From contig OW818688.1 of the NCBI GenBank assembly GCA_942493265.1, positions 2,666,001-2,730,000 on the forward strand: a stretch of 64,000 nucleotides of DNA. The letters run 5' to 3'. The notes under the pieces were generated by a model, which saw nothing but the letters and a program-made list of their open reading frames with translations, made no database searches and was not told the origin of the DNA. Origin of the DNA: UBA12481 sp942493265 (GTDB lineage Bacteria; Bacteroidota; Bacteroidia; Bacteroidales; UBA12481). Made by a program: the position numbers and the translations under genes. Below, piece after piece: positions 1-7,546 of this stretch (position 1 is the stretch's first letter; every line of letters starts with the position of its first letter).

Positions 1-24
1 TACTCTGTGTAATAAAGAACTGAC

Positions 25-64
25 ACAGAGGATCTCAGAGAAGCACGGAGGACCACGGAGAAAA
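25..64. repeat. cagag/cggag-type short repeat upstream of first gene
   Basis: Loose tandem copies of cacagagg, ctcagag, cacggagg and ccacggag run up to the first start codon. The same word family recurs at 6619-6700 and 57718-57812, so this is one member of a dispersed family and not ordinary leader sequence. No clear promoter is visible in the 74 bases before the first gene. Confidence 0.6.
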
Positions 65-74
65 CAATATCACC

Positions 75-2351
75 ATGAAATTACAAGAAGCGTTAGCGAA
101 GATTAAGTCTATCGGAACCCTTCCCGGTTCCCCGGAGGTGGTTTCGACCGTATCCAATTTATTATTAAAGTTCATCGGAAATGGAACCGGGGTTTTTACG
201 GTTGCCTGTTTACACTCAGTAAAATCAAAAGAATCCCTTCCGGATTTGCCATCCTCCCTCCCCGAAAATTTCATTTATCTGAAGATTGATGAAACCGGCA
301 CCGGATGCCTGGTGGTTTCACATGCACATTATCTGTATGGGTTTGTGCAGTATCTGCTATCCGACCTGATTCAGGAGGATGTGGCAGGTTATGTTAACGG
401 AAGGATATTTAACCCCGCCTTTAAAACCCACCGGGTGGCATATGATTATTTTCTCACTCAGGAAGGGCGTATTACGCAGGGGCTTGACCGTGAGACCTAT
501 ATGAAGGAGCTGGCACGCAACGGGTTTACTCATGTAGAGGTAAACGGCCTGGGTTCACCGATGGCCATCGAAACCGGTCCGAAAGGCGAGGTTTACCCGA
601 TGTTTTACACCTATTGCCCGGCACTTGACCAGTTTGTTTACAGTACACTGAACAAAGGAATATACCCCTACTATTATTTGTCGGCCAACCTGAATTATCT
701 GAAGGAAAATGCCCGCTTGGCGCGAAAATACGGATTGGTTCCGGGGATGCTGAGCTTTGAGCCGCGTGCCGTACCCGAAGAATTTTTCAATAAATACCCG
801 ATGCTCAGGGGCGCGAGGATCGACCATCCATTCCGGAGTTTCCGTCCGCGATATAACATGACCATCACGCATCCGAAGGTTCTTGCCCACTATGCAGAGA
901 TGATCCAAAAACTGATGAAGGAAGTGCCCGACCTGGGATTCCTGAATATCTGGACCAACGACAGCGGAGCCGGTTTCGAGCATACAAAATCATTGTATGT
1001 GGGACGGAACGGCGGCGCTTACCTGGTTCGGGAATGGAAAGATGATGCCGAGATCGCCAAACTTGCAGGGGATAATGCACTTAGGTTCTTTGGTGTGTTA
1101 AAAGATGCTGCAACAGAAATCAATCCTGACTTCAGAGTCATCACCCGTATGGAATCCTTTTATGGGGAGCACGATATCATCATAAACGGACTGAAAGGCA
1201 AACTAGATATCGAAACGGCTTCGCTGATTCAGCGCGGATGGGATATGCCTTACAGTCACCCGATGTATCCCGACCGCAAGGACATCAATGCGGGCTGCGT
1301 GTTCCAGCAGGACTTTGATGCGCGCGAAAAGCCGATCTTCCAGGGAATAGAGGAAACCGGATCGCAGGTTGCCTTTTATTATGCATACGGCCCGCAAACC
1401 ATGTTTGCCCCGCTTATGGGCATTCCGTATCCGAAACTTACCCGCAAACGGCTGGAAACCCTGCATGATAATGGTGTTAACTACCTGTCACACATGGGTG
1501 GAACGTTCCCGCCTGAAAAAGTGCCATTCAATATCAACCATGAAATCCTGCGGAATTACCAGCTTAACTCCGGAAGAAAAGTGGAAGAACTGCTTGAATC
1601 CTATGCGAAGAAACAGGTTGAGGGCGACGATTATACCATTCTCCTGAAAGCCTGGGATATCGCCGAACCAGGTATTCTTGGCTTTCCGAATATTTCATCC
1701 CTATACTCAACGATTGGTTTTACCTGGTACCGCCTGTGGGTGCGGCCGTTTGTGCCTGATATTGAAAAGATTCCGCAAGCGGAACGCGACTTTTACGAAG
1801 ATTTCATGTGTACGGTCCCGCACAACCCGAATAATGTGGACCTGAGCAAGGATGTACTGTTTACCCTCACCACTCCCGACCGTAGCCGTGATGATGCACT
1901 CCGGATTGATAAGAATGTGCTTCCCCGGCTGGCTGAGGCCATCGGCATGCTGAAGGGAAAAGCAGACCAGGCTCCGATATTCAAAGATCAGTACGTCAGG
2001 TTGCAGGCTCTTTACTGCTGGATGACCACCATGCGAAATATCGCGGTCTGGGTGGATTCAGTGTATGGATTCATGAATGCTGCCGTCCCGGCTGAAAAGC
2101 AGCGGTTTAAACTGGCCATGAAAGAAATGATGAAGCTTGAAATTGCTAATTCTGAAGAGATTATCCGGCTGTTTAATTCCGGGATCGAGTTTATTGCTCT
2201 CACAGATCAGGGGGAAACCCCGCTGATGTACGGGATAAATCTTCCGGAACTGATAGGGAAACGGATTGAAATGATGAAGTCTCACCTGGAGGATGATCCG
2301 TTTATTGACCACAACTACATGGAGCGAATGGCCGGAATGCCACTTTATTAA
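75..2351 (+). CDS. glycosidase-like TIM-barrel protein, specificity unknown
   Basis: The protein is 758 residues with no signal peptide, so it is probably cytoplasmic. Residues 1-115 look like the small alpha/beta domain that precedes the barrel in GH20 and GH67 enzymes. Residues from about 120 (HRVAYDYFLTQEGR) to 450 look like a barrel with an acidic, aromatic-rich centre, including WTNDSGAGFE near residue 295 and RMESFYGEHD near residue 358. The remainder is mainly helical. I cannot place it in a named GH family and do not assign catalytic residues. It leads a plus-strand cluster and ends 6 bases before a sugar isomerase-like gene, which fits intracellular handling of a small sugar or glycoside. 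The start follows a cagag-type repeat. Confidence 0.6.
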   Translation: MKLQEALAKIKSIGTLPGSPEVVSTVSNLLLKFIGNGTGVFTVACLHSVKSKESLPDLPSSLPENFIYLKIDETGTGCLVVSHAHYLYGFVQYLLSDLIQEDVAGYVNGRIFNPAFKTHRVAYDYFLTQEGRITQGLDRETYMKELARNGFTHVEVNGLGSPMAIETGPKGEVYPMFYTYCPALDQFVYSTLNKGIYPYYYLSANLNYLKENARLARKYGLVPGMLSFEPRAVPEEFFNKYPMLRGARIDHPFRSFRPRYNMTITHPKVLAHYAEMIQKLMKEVPDLGFLNIWTNDSGAGFEHTKSLYVGRNGGAYLVREWKDDAEIAKLAGDNALRFFGVLKDAATEINPDFRVITRMESFYGEHDIIINGLKGKLDIETASLIQRGWDMPYSHPMYPDRKDINAGCVFQQDFDAREKPIFQGIEETGSQVAFYYAYGPQTMFAPLMGIPYPKLTRKRLETLHDNGVNYLSHMGGTFPPEKVPFNINHEILRNYQLNSGRKVEELLESYAKKQVEGDDYTILLKAWDIAEPGILGFPNISSLYSTIGFTWYRLWVRPFVPDIEKIPQAERDFYEDFMCTVPHNPNNVDLSKDVLFTLTTPDRSRDDALRIDKNVLPRLAEAIGMLKGKADQAPIFKDQYVRLQALYCWMTTMRNIAVWVDSVYGFMNAAVPAEKQRFKLAMKEMMKLEIANSEEIIRLFNSGIEFIALTDQGETPLMYGINLPELIGKRIEMMKSHLEDDPFIDHNYMERMAGMPLY

Positions 2352-2357
2352 TAGAAG

Positions 2358-3332
2358 ATGTTCAGAGTCGGAATTGATAATTACGGTTTGTTTCCCCTCG
2401 GGCTGGATCCGATGGAAACCATGCAATGGGCGTTGGAACATGGTGCTGAAGGGGTTGCCTTTTCGGGACTGGATGAGGTGCAGCGCAGAAAACTCGATTG
2501 CAATCATCTGCTCAGGTTAAAGGATTTTGCCGCTAAGCATGGGATGTATCTGGAGTGGGGCGGGGGACAGCATGTTCCGCGCGATCTATCTACCTGGGAA
2601 ATGAAGGATTTGTTCATCCATAACCGCACTGCTGCAGAAGAGGCTGAAAAGCTGGGGGTCAATATCATTAGATCATGTTCGGGAGGATTGATGCGCTGGA
2701 AACCCGAATCCCTGCCAACCCGGCAATTGCTGGAAGAGATGGTGACTGCACTGTCGGCACAGAAGCAGATGCTGATGGATCATCAGGTTATCCTGGCCAT
2801 CGAAACGCATTTCGAGTTCACTACTTTCGAGCTGCTCCGGGTTTTTGAAGCCTGTGGGGCGAAACCGGGTGAGTGGCTGGGTATCTGCCTGGATACCATG
2901 AATCTGCTCACCATGCTCGAGGATCCGGTCATGGCCACTGAACGCGTACTGCCCTGCGTGGTATCCACCCACATCAAGGACGGTGGGATTATCGAAACAG
3001 AAAATGGGTTTAAAACCTTTACCGCGCCTTTTGGTGCCGGCATTATCGATTTCGAAACGATCTTCACCTCTCTTAACTCTCTCACCTCTCTTCACCCTCT
3101 TAACCTTAATATCGAGGATCATGGCGGTGATTTCGACATCCCCGTTTTTAACCCTGTATTCAGAAAGGAATTTCCGGATCTGAGCGATGCGGAAATGGAA
3201 AAACTGGTATTGCTTTCTAACAAAACTAAGGAAAAGATGGCAGCCGGTACACTTGCAGTTCTGGAACGCAAAGATTGGCCGGGGGTGTGTGAAGGGCGCA
3301 TGGCAGGAAATATTATTGCTTTGAAAAAATAA
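2358..3332 (+). CDS. sugar phosphate isomerase/epimerase-like TIM barrel
   Basis: The 324-residue protein resembles the xylose isomerase-like (AP endonuclease family 2) barrel: acidic and histidine metal-ligand positions appear in AIETHFEF, LDTMN, STHIKDGG and NIEDHGGDF. Such proteins isomerise, epimerise or dehydrate sugars and keto-sugars; the substrate here is unknown. Between residues 235 and 250 the coding sequence is an almost perfect nonamer array (3062-3106, reading as FTSLNSLTSLHPLNL), placed just before the predicted metal-binding strand. The array keeps the frame. The stop overlaps the start of the next gene by one base, so the two are surely co-transcribed. Confidence 0.75.
   Translation: MFRVGIDNYGLFPLGLDPMETMQWALEHGAEGVAFSGLDEVQRRKLDCNHLLRLKDFAAKHGMYLEWGGGQHVPRDLSTWEMKDLFIHNRTAAEEAEKLGVNIIRSCSGGLMRWKPESLPTRQLLEEMVTALSAQKQMLMDHQVILAIETHFEFTTFELLRVFEACGAKPGEWLGICLDTMNLLTMLEDPVMATERVLPCVVSTHIKDGGIIETENGFKTFTAPFGAGIIDFETIFTSLNSLTSLHPLNLNIEDHGGDFDIPVFNPVFRKEFPDLSDAEMEKLVLLSNKTKEKMAAGTLAVLERKDWPGVCEGRMAGNIIALKK
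3062..3106. repeat. in-gene nonamer array, 5 units
   Basis: Five degenerate 9-base units of the form tcttaactc, tctcacctc and tcttcaccc lie inside the sugar isomerase-like gene and are read in frame. The same words occur in intergenic arrays at 52212-52265 (opposite orientation) and 52790-52834. Confidence 0.8.
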
Positions 3333-4675
3333 TGGCAAAACACGAAAAATTCCGATTTAAATCGGCCGTTGAGCTGATGAATAAAGCCAAAGAGCTGAGC
3401 ATCGGCCTGCCCTGGTCGGAGTCTACTGATTCCTTGTTTCAACCGGCTGTTATTCAGGGTATCCGGGTGCCAAACCGGTTCGCGGTTCAGCCGATGGAGG
3501 GATTTGACTCGGATGAAAACGGAACACCGGGCGAGCTGGCATTCCGGCGTTATGGACGGTATGCCGCCGGCGGGAATGGCATGATCTGGTTCGAAGCCTG
3601 CAGTGTGGTTCCTGATGGGCGGTCAAACCCGCACCAGATGATGATCACCGGGAGCAATGTTCATGAATTCAAAAGATTAACTGACCATATCCGCAAAACC
3701 GCCCTGGATAGCTTCGGTGTAAACCACCAACCGTTTCTGGTGCTTCAGCTCACGCATTCCGGCCGGTACAGCAAGCCCGGAGGTGATTTTCAGCCAAAAA
3801 TATTTTCAGCCAATCCAGTTTTGGCTGGCAATGATCCGGGCACGGCTCCGCAGCCCGGGTTATATTCAGATACTGAAATTGATACGATAAAAGCCGCTTA
3901 TCTCTCTGGCGTTCAGCTGGCTGAACAGGCAGGATTTGATGCAGTTGATGTGAAGGCCTGTCATGGTTACCTACTTCATGAAATGCTCTATGCTTATGAT
4001 CGTACCGACAGCCGGTATGGTGGGGCATTCGAAAACCGTACCCGCTTTTTCCGTGAGGTGCTGAACGTTCCCTCCAAAATAATTAAAGCGGTCAGGCTGA
4101 GTGCTTTCGATCTCATTCCCCATCCATATGGATTTGGAATGAACCCTGATGGGTCCGGAGGGATTGACCTGAGAGAGGTCAAAAAGCTGATCACCGAATT
4201 CGCAACGGTTGTGCCGCTCTGGAACATCTCCGCAGGTATTCCCCGCCACAACGCACACATTGGAAGGCCATTCGACCGCGGGGTGTTTAACGGACCGCCG
4301 CCCGACGAACATCCTCTTGCCGGTGTTGCCCGGCTGATCAGGATCACGGGCGAGTTGCAGCAAACCTTCCCAAACCTTTATTTTGTTGGCTCGGCCTATT
4401 CCTGGCTCCGGCAGTTTTATCCCAATGTCGGCGCCGGCGCAATCAACCGGAGCCTGGTATCTTTTATCGGTTTGGGACGCAGTTCCTTTGCCTATCCTGA
4501 TTCACCCAATGACCTTTTGAGGAATGGCTGTCTCGATCCGAAAAAGGTTTGTGTTTCCTGCTCGAAGTGTACGGAGTTTATGAGGATGGGAGTAGTGACT
4601 GGGTGTGCGGTTAGGGATGAGTGTTATCAGGCAGAAGGCAGAAGGCAGAGGGCAGAAATTAGTAAAAAGTTTTAA
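3332..4675 (+). CDS. old yellow enzyme-family NADH:flavin oxidoreductase with Fe-S motif
   Basis: The 447-residue protein is an FMN TIM-barrel of the OYE/enoate reductase group: VPNRFAVQPMEG at the N-terminus, LQLTHSGRYS, and the family block HGYLLHEM followed by DSRYGGAFENRTRF. Near the C-terminus Cys407, Cys410, Cys413 and Cys425 form C-x2-C-x2-C-x11-C, close to the 4Fe-4S motif of 2,4-dienoyl-CoA reductase. The long FAD/NAD(P) domain that follows in that enzyme is missing; the protein stops about 20 residues later in a heptamer repeat. A separate FAD protein starts 3 bases downstream, so electrons may be supplied by that partner. This is inference. The likely chemistry is reduction of an activated C=C bond. 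Confidence 0.8.
   Translation: MAKHEKFRFKSAVELMNKAKELSIGLPWSESTDSLFQPAVIQGIRVPNRFAVQPMEGFDSDENGTPGELAFRRYGRYAAGGNGMIWFEACSVVPDGRSNPHQMMITGSNVHEFKRLTDHIRKTALDSFGVNHQPFLVLQLTHSGRYSKPGGDFQPKIFSANPVLAGNDPGTAPQPGLYSDTEIDTIKAAYLSGVQLAEQAGFDAVDVKACHGYLLHEMLYAYDRTDSRYGGAFENRTRFFREVLNVPSKIIKAVRLSAFDLIPHPYGFGMNPDGSGGIDLREVKKLITEFATVVPLWNISAGIPRHNAHIGRPFDRGVFNGPPPDEHPLAGVARLIRITGELQQTFPNLYFVGSAYSWLRQFYPNVGAGAINRSLVSFIGLGRSSFAYPDSPNDLLRNGCLDPKKVCVSCSKCTEFMRMGVVTGCAVRDECYQAEGRRQRAEISKKF
4630..4657. repeat. heptamer array at 3' end of OYE gene, 4 units
   Basis: Four 7-base units (ggcagaa, ggcagaa, ggcagag, ggcagaa) encode the final AEGRRQRAE of the reductase. The last residues of the protein are therefore repeat-derived. 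A second heptamer array of different sequence lies 58 bases further on, across the gene junction. Confidence 0.85.
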
Positions 4676-4677
4676 GT

Positions 4678-6660
4678 ATGAAGAGGGATAGTAAGAGAGC
4701 AGATGCTTCTGACCGGTCACTTGTCACTAGTCACTTGTCACCCGAATATACGACCGGCACCCTGATCATCGGCTCCGGTGCTGCCGCTCTCAACGCTGCG
4801 CTGTGCCTGTGGGAGTCGGGGGTGAAGGATATCATCATCGTTACCGAGCAGTGGGGTGGAGGTACCTCGAACAATGCCGGATCCGATAAGCAAACCTATT
4901 ATAAGATGTCGCTCGACCCATTAGTTGCCGACTCGGCTTACGAAATGGCTGCCGACCTGAGCCGCGGAGGGGCCATGCATGGAGACATCGCCCTTTGCGA
5001 AGCACAGCATTCACTGCAGGCTTTCTATAACCTGGTGAGGCTTGGGGTTCCTTTTCCCCACAATGAATATGGTTCCTTTCCCGGATATAAAACGGATCAT
5101 GATCCCAGGGCTCGTGCCACATCGGCCGGACCGCTCACCTCGCACCTGATGTTCCGGTGCCTGGCGGCCAAGGTTCGGGAATACGGCATACCCGTTCATA
5201 ACGGGATTGTGATGATCGAATTGCTGACCAGGCAGACTCCCGAAGGGAAGGAAATTACCGGTGCTGTGGGTATACAAAAGGCTAAGGCAGAAGAACCCGG
5301 TCACGGATTGGTTGCTTACCAGGCTTCCCGCGTGATTCTCGCCACCGGCGGTCCGGCAGGAATTTACCTGAATTCTGTTTATCCCCTCACTCAAACCGGC
5401 TCCATCGGCATAGCCCTGAAAGCCGGCGCAACAGCACAAAACCTGGGCATTTCACAATTTGGCATCGCATCGGTAAAGTTCCGGTGGAACCTGTCGGGCT
5501 CGTACCAACAGGTTGTACCCAGGTATTTCTCTACAGATCAGGATAATAACAATGAAATGGATTTTCTGGTCAGCCATTTCCCGGATCAGGAAACACTCTT
5601 AACGGCTATTTTCCTGAAAGGTTACCAATGGCCGTTCGATCCTGCAAAAGTGGACAACCATGGTTCCTCGCTCATTGACCTCCTGGTTCAGGCAGAAACA
5701 GTTGCCGGAAGAAGGGTTTATATTGATTTTACACGGAATCCGGATGGATTCAGTATGGATAAGCTCAAACCCGAAGCCAGGGAATATCTGGAAAAATCGG
5801 GTGCAGTGGCTGTTACACCCATTGAAAGACTTAAACTTCTCAATCAGCCGGCCATCGATCTGTATAAAAGTCATGGAATAGATATAACAGCCGAACCGCT
5901 GGAAATCGCGGTATGCGCCCAGCACAATAACGGCGGCCTCACCGGTGATATCTGGTGGGAATCCAATATCCACGGACTTTTCCCCATCGGCGAGGTAAAC
6001 GGTTCGCATGGCAATACCCGTCCCGGCGGCTCAGCCCTGAATTCCGGACAGGTGGGAGGCATCCGTGCAGCAATGCATATTAACAATAAACTTTGCCGGA
6101 GCGTCCCCTCTCCCGTGAGCGGAGCGAACGCGGGAGAGGGGGCAGGGGGTGAGGTGGATTCCCGTCAGCCAGCCCCTGTAGCGGATCCCCCGTCACTCGT
6201 CACTCGTCACCTGTCACTGCTTAATGGAACCGGAACCCTGGATTATAAAGACGCCCTCGCTCAGCTGCAGCGGCGCATGTCGGAGCATGGCGGGCCGGTC
6301 AGGAACCCGGATACCATTGCAGGTGAAGTGAAAAATGCATGGGCTCTGTGGCACCGGTTTAATCATGACCTGAAGGCAGTTCCGCCGGCTGAGCTGGTAG
6401 CCGCACTGCGGATATCCGACCTATGCCTGACTCATGTCGTGTACCTCGAAGCGATTGAGGAAAGTTTGAAGGCGGAAGTTGATAAGCGTAATAATATGTT
6501 GGAGATCCGACTGGATGAGGATTTGAATGTCCTGAAAAATTGGGTGCCTGTCCGGCCGGTCCCTCAAGAAGAAATGTGGTTTGAACAGATTTGGAAGAAT
6601 TATATGAAGAATAATTACTCGGAGAAACACAGAGGTAATACAGAGGACCACAGAGAATAA
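4678..6660 (+). CDS. FAD flavoprotein of the fumarate reductase / L-aspartate oxidase type
   Basis: The 660-residue protein has a Rossmann FAD site (TLIIGSGAAALNAAL, near residue 25), a central block with RVILATGGPAGIY, and the late family block GLFPIGEVNGSHGNTRPGGSALNSGQVGG that closes the FAD fold. A C-terminal helical domain resembles succinate dehydrogenase flavoproteins. It probably oxidises or reduces a carbon-carbon bond of an unknown acid, possibly with the OYE encoded 3 bases upstream. Four separate repeats have become coding sequence: heptamers in residues 14-22, a palindrome plus heptamers in residues 476-514, and a cagag-type tail (SEKHRGNTEDHRE) ending at the stop. No alternative start lies between the N-terminal array and the FAD site, so the array is part of the protein or a downstream non-ATG start is used. 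Confidence 0.75.
   Translation: MKRDSKRADASDRSLVTSHLSPEYTTGTLIIGSGAAALNAALCLWESGVKDIIIVTEQWGGGTSNNAGSDKQTYYKMSLDPLVADSAYEMAADLSRGGAMHGDIALCEAQHSLQAFYNLVRLGVPFPHNEYGSFPGYKTDHDPRARATSAGPLTSHLMFRCLAAKVREYGIPVHNGIVMIELLTRQTPEGKEITGAVGIQKAKAEEPGHGLVAYQASRVILATGGPAGIYLNSVYPLTQTGSIGIALKAGATAQNLGISQFGIASVKFRWNLSGSYQQVVPRYFSTDQDNNNEMDFLVSHFPDQETLLTAIFLKGYQWPFDPAKVDNHGSSLIDLLVQAETVAGRRVYIDFTRNPDGFSMDKLKPEAREYLEKSGAVAVTPIERLKLLNQPAIDLYKSHGIDITAEPLEIAVCAQHNNGGLTGDIWWESNIHGLFPIGEVNGSHGNTRPGGSALNSGQVGGIRAAMHINNKLCRSVPSPVSGANAGEGAGGEVDSRQPAPVADPPSLVTRHLSLLNGTGTLDYKDALAQLQRRMSEHGGPVRNPDTIAGEVKNAWALWHRFNHDLKAVPPAELVAALRISDLCLTHVVYLEAIEESLKAEVDKRNNMLEIRLDEDLNVLKNWVPVRPVPQEEMWFEQIWKNYMKNNYSEKHRGNTEDHRE
4716..4743. 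repeat. heptamer array at N-terminus of flavoprotein gene, 4 units
   Basis: Units gtcactt, gtcacta, gtcactt, gtcaccc. It reads as SLVTSHLS. The same heptamer recurs at 6192-6219 in the same gene and orientation. On the other strand the unit would give TGA stops. Confidence 0.85.
6105..6154. repeat. in-frame REP-like palindrome with 11-bp arms
   Basis: Arms cccctctcccg (6105-6115) and cgggagagggg (6131-6141) flank a 15-base loop and are followed by gcagggggtgagg. This is a REP-like composition seen between genes in many bacteria, yet here it is translated as part of the flavoprotein (about residues 476-493). Confidence 0.8.
6192..6219. repeat. in-gene heptamer array, 4 units
   Basis: Units gtcactc, gtcactc, gtcacct, gtcactg, translated as SLVTRHLS. 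It nearly repeats the N-terminal array of the same protein and lies about 40 bases after the palindrome. Confidence 0.85.
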
Positions 6661-6700
6661 AACCTCTGTGGCTCTCCGTTTTTCTCTTTCTTCCTCTGTG
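6619..6700. repeat. cagag-type inverted repeat spanning a stop codon
   Basis: Copies of cacagagg, cagaggaccacagag and, inverted, cctctgtggctctccg and cctctgtg. The core ccacagag (6648-6655) pairs with ctctgtgg (6664-6671), and outer copies at 6628-6635 and 6693-6700 can also pair. The stop codon of the flavoprotein gene (6658-6660) lies in the loop, so the protein's tail is repeat-derived. The hairpin may also attenuate read-through into the SDR gene. Confidence 0.75.
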
Positions 6701-6716
6701 TAACAAAATAAACATC

Positions 6717-7454
6717 ATGAAAGTAGCAATCGTAACCGGCGCCAGCCGCGGAATTGGTCTGGCCATCGCCGAATCTTTAACCTCAAAAGGCTATGAGGTG
6801 GTCGGAATCTCGCGTAATATAGAACCGGGGAAACCGTTTGCCCTGACTATCAAAGCAGATGTTTCAGATATTGATAACCATCCATCCATTCTGAGTGAAA
6901 TTGCCGCGAAATTAGGAAGAATCGACCTGCTTGTGAACAATGCCGGAGTTGCCCCGTTGAAACGGGAGGATATTCTGCTGGCCGGCCCGGAGAGTTTCGA
7001 CAGGCTGATGAATATAAATCTCAGGGGGCCGTATTTCTTTACGCAGATGATTGTTAACTATATGATGGAGAGTAGAGAGAGTAGAGAGAGTAAAGATGGA
7101 CTCTGTGTGATATTCATAACTTCGGTGTCGGCGGTGGCGTCGTCGCCGGAACGGGCAGAATACTGTGTTTCGAAAGCCGGACTCAGCATGGCGGCACAAG
7201 TGTATGCCGACCGGCTGGCCGGAACCGGTATTTCTGTTTATGAGATCCGGCCGGGTGTGATTTATACCGATATGACCGCCGGAGTGAAGGAGAAATATGA
7301 TAAGAAAATTGCGGAAGGACTGATCCCGGAAGGCCGGTGGGGTCAACCCGGAGATATTGCCAAAGCCGTTGCTTCTTTGGCCGGTGGTGAAATCCCGTAT
7401 GCAACCGGTACCGTGATTGAATTGAGCGGAGGAATGAATATCAGGCATTTATGA
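6717..7454 (+). CDS. short-chain dehydrogenase/reductase (SDR)
   Basis: The 245-residue protein is a classical SDR: TGASRGIG cofactor motif at residues 8-15, NNAG at about residue 80, a Ser/Thr-rich strand (FITSVSAVASS) and the catalytic YCVSK. The N-terminal MKVAIVTGASRG supports the start. Residues 118-126 (ESRESRESK) come from three 9-base repeats at 7068-7094, just before the catalytic serine strand in what is normally a short surface loop. It follows a flavoprotein gene by 56 bases within the same cluster and probably oxidises a hydroxyl of the shared substrate. Confidence 0.85.
   Translation: MKVAIVTGASRGIGLAIAESLTSKGYEVVGISRNIEPGKPFALTIKADVSDIDNHPSILSEIAAKLGRIDLLVNNAGVAPLKREDILLAGPESFDRLMNINLRGPYFFTQMIVNYMMESRESRESKDGLCVIFITSVSAVASSPERAEYCVSKAGLSMAAQVYADRLAGTGISVYEIRPGVIYTDMTAGVKEKYDKKIAEGLIPEGRWGQPGDIAKAVASLAGGEIPYATGTVIELSGGMNIRHL
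7068..7094. repeat. in-gene nonamer array, 3 units
   Basis: Three units gagagtaga, gagagtaga, gagagtaaa encode ESR-ESR-ESK inside the SDR. The frame is preserved because the unit is nine bases long. Confidence 0.85.
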
Positions 7455-7546
7455 ATTCTCTGTTTTAAAACAAAAGACCATTCTGTTTGTTCTATGGTAC
7501 TTGCAGAATGGCAAAAGCTGCAATATCAATCAGTAAAATTGTACCC

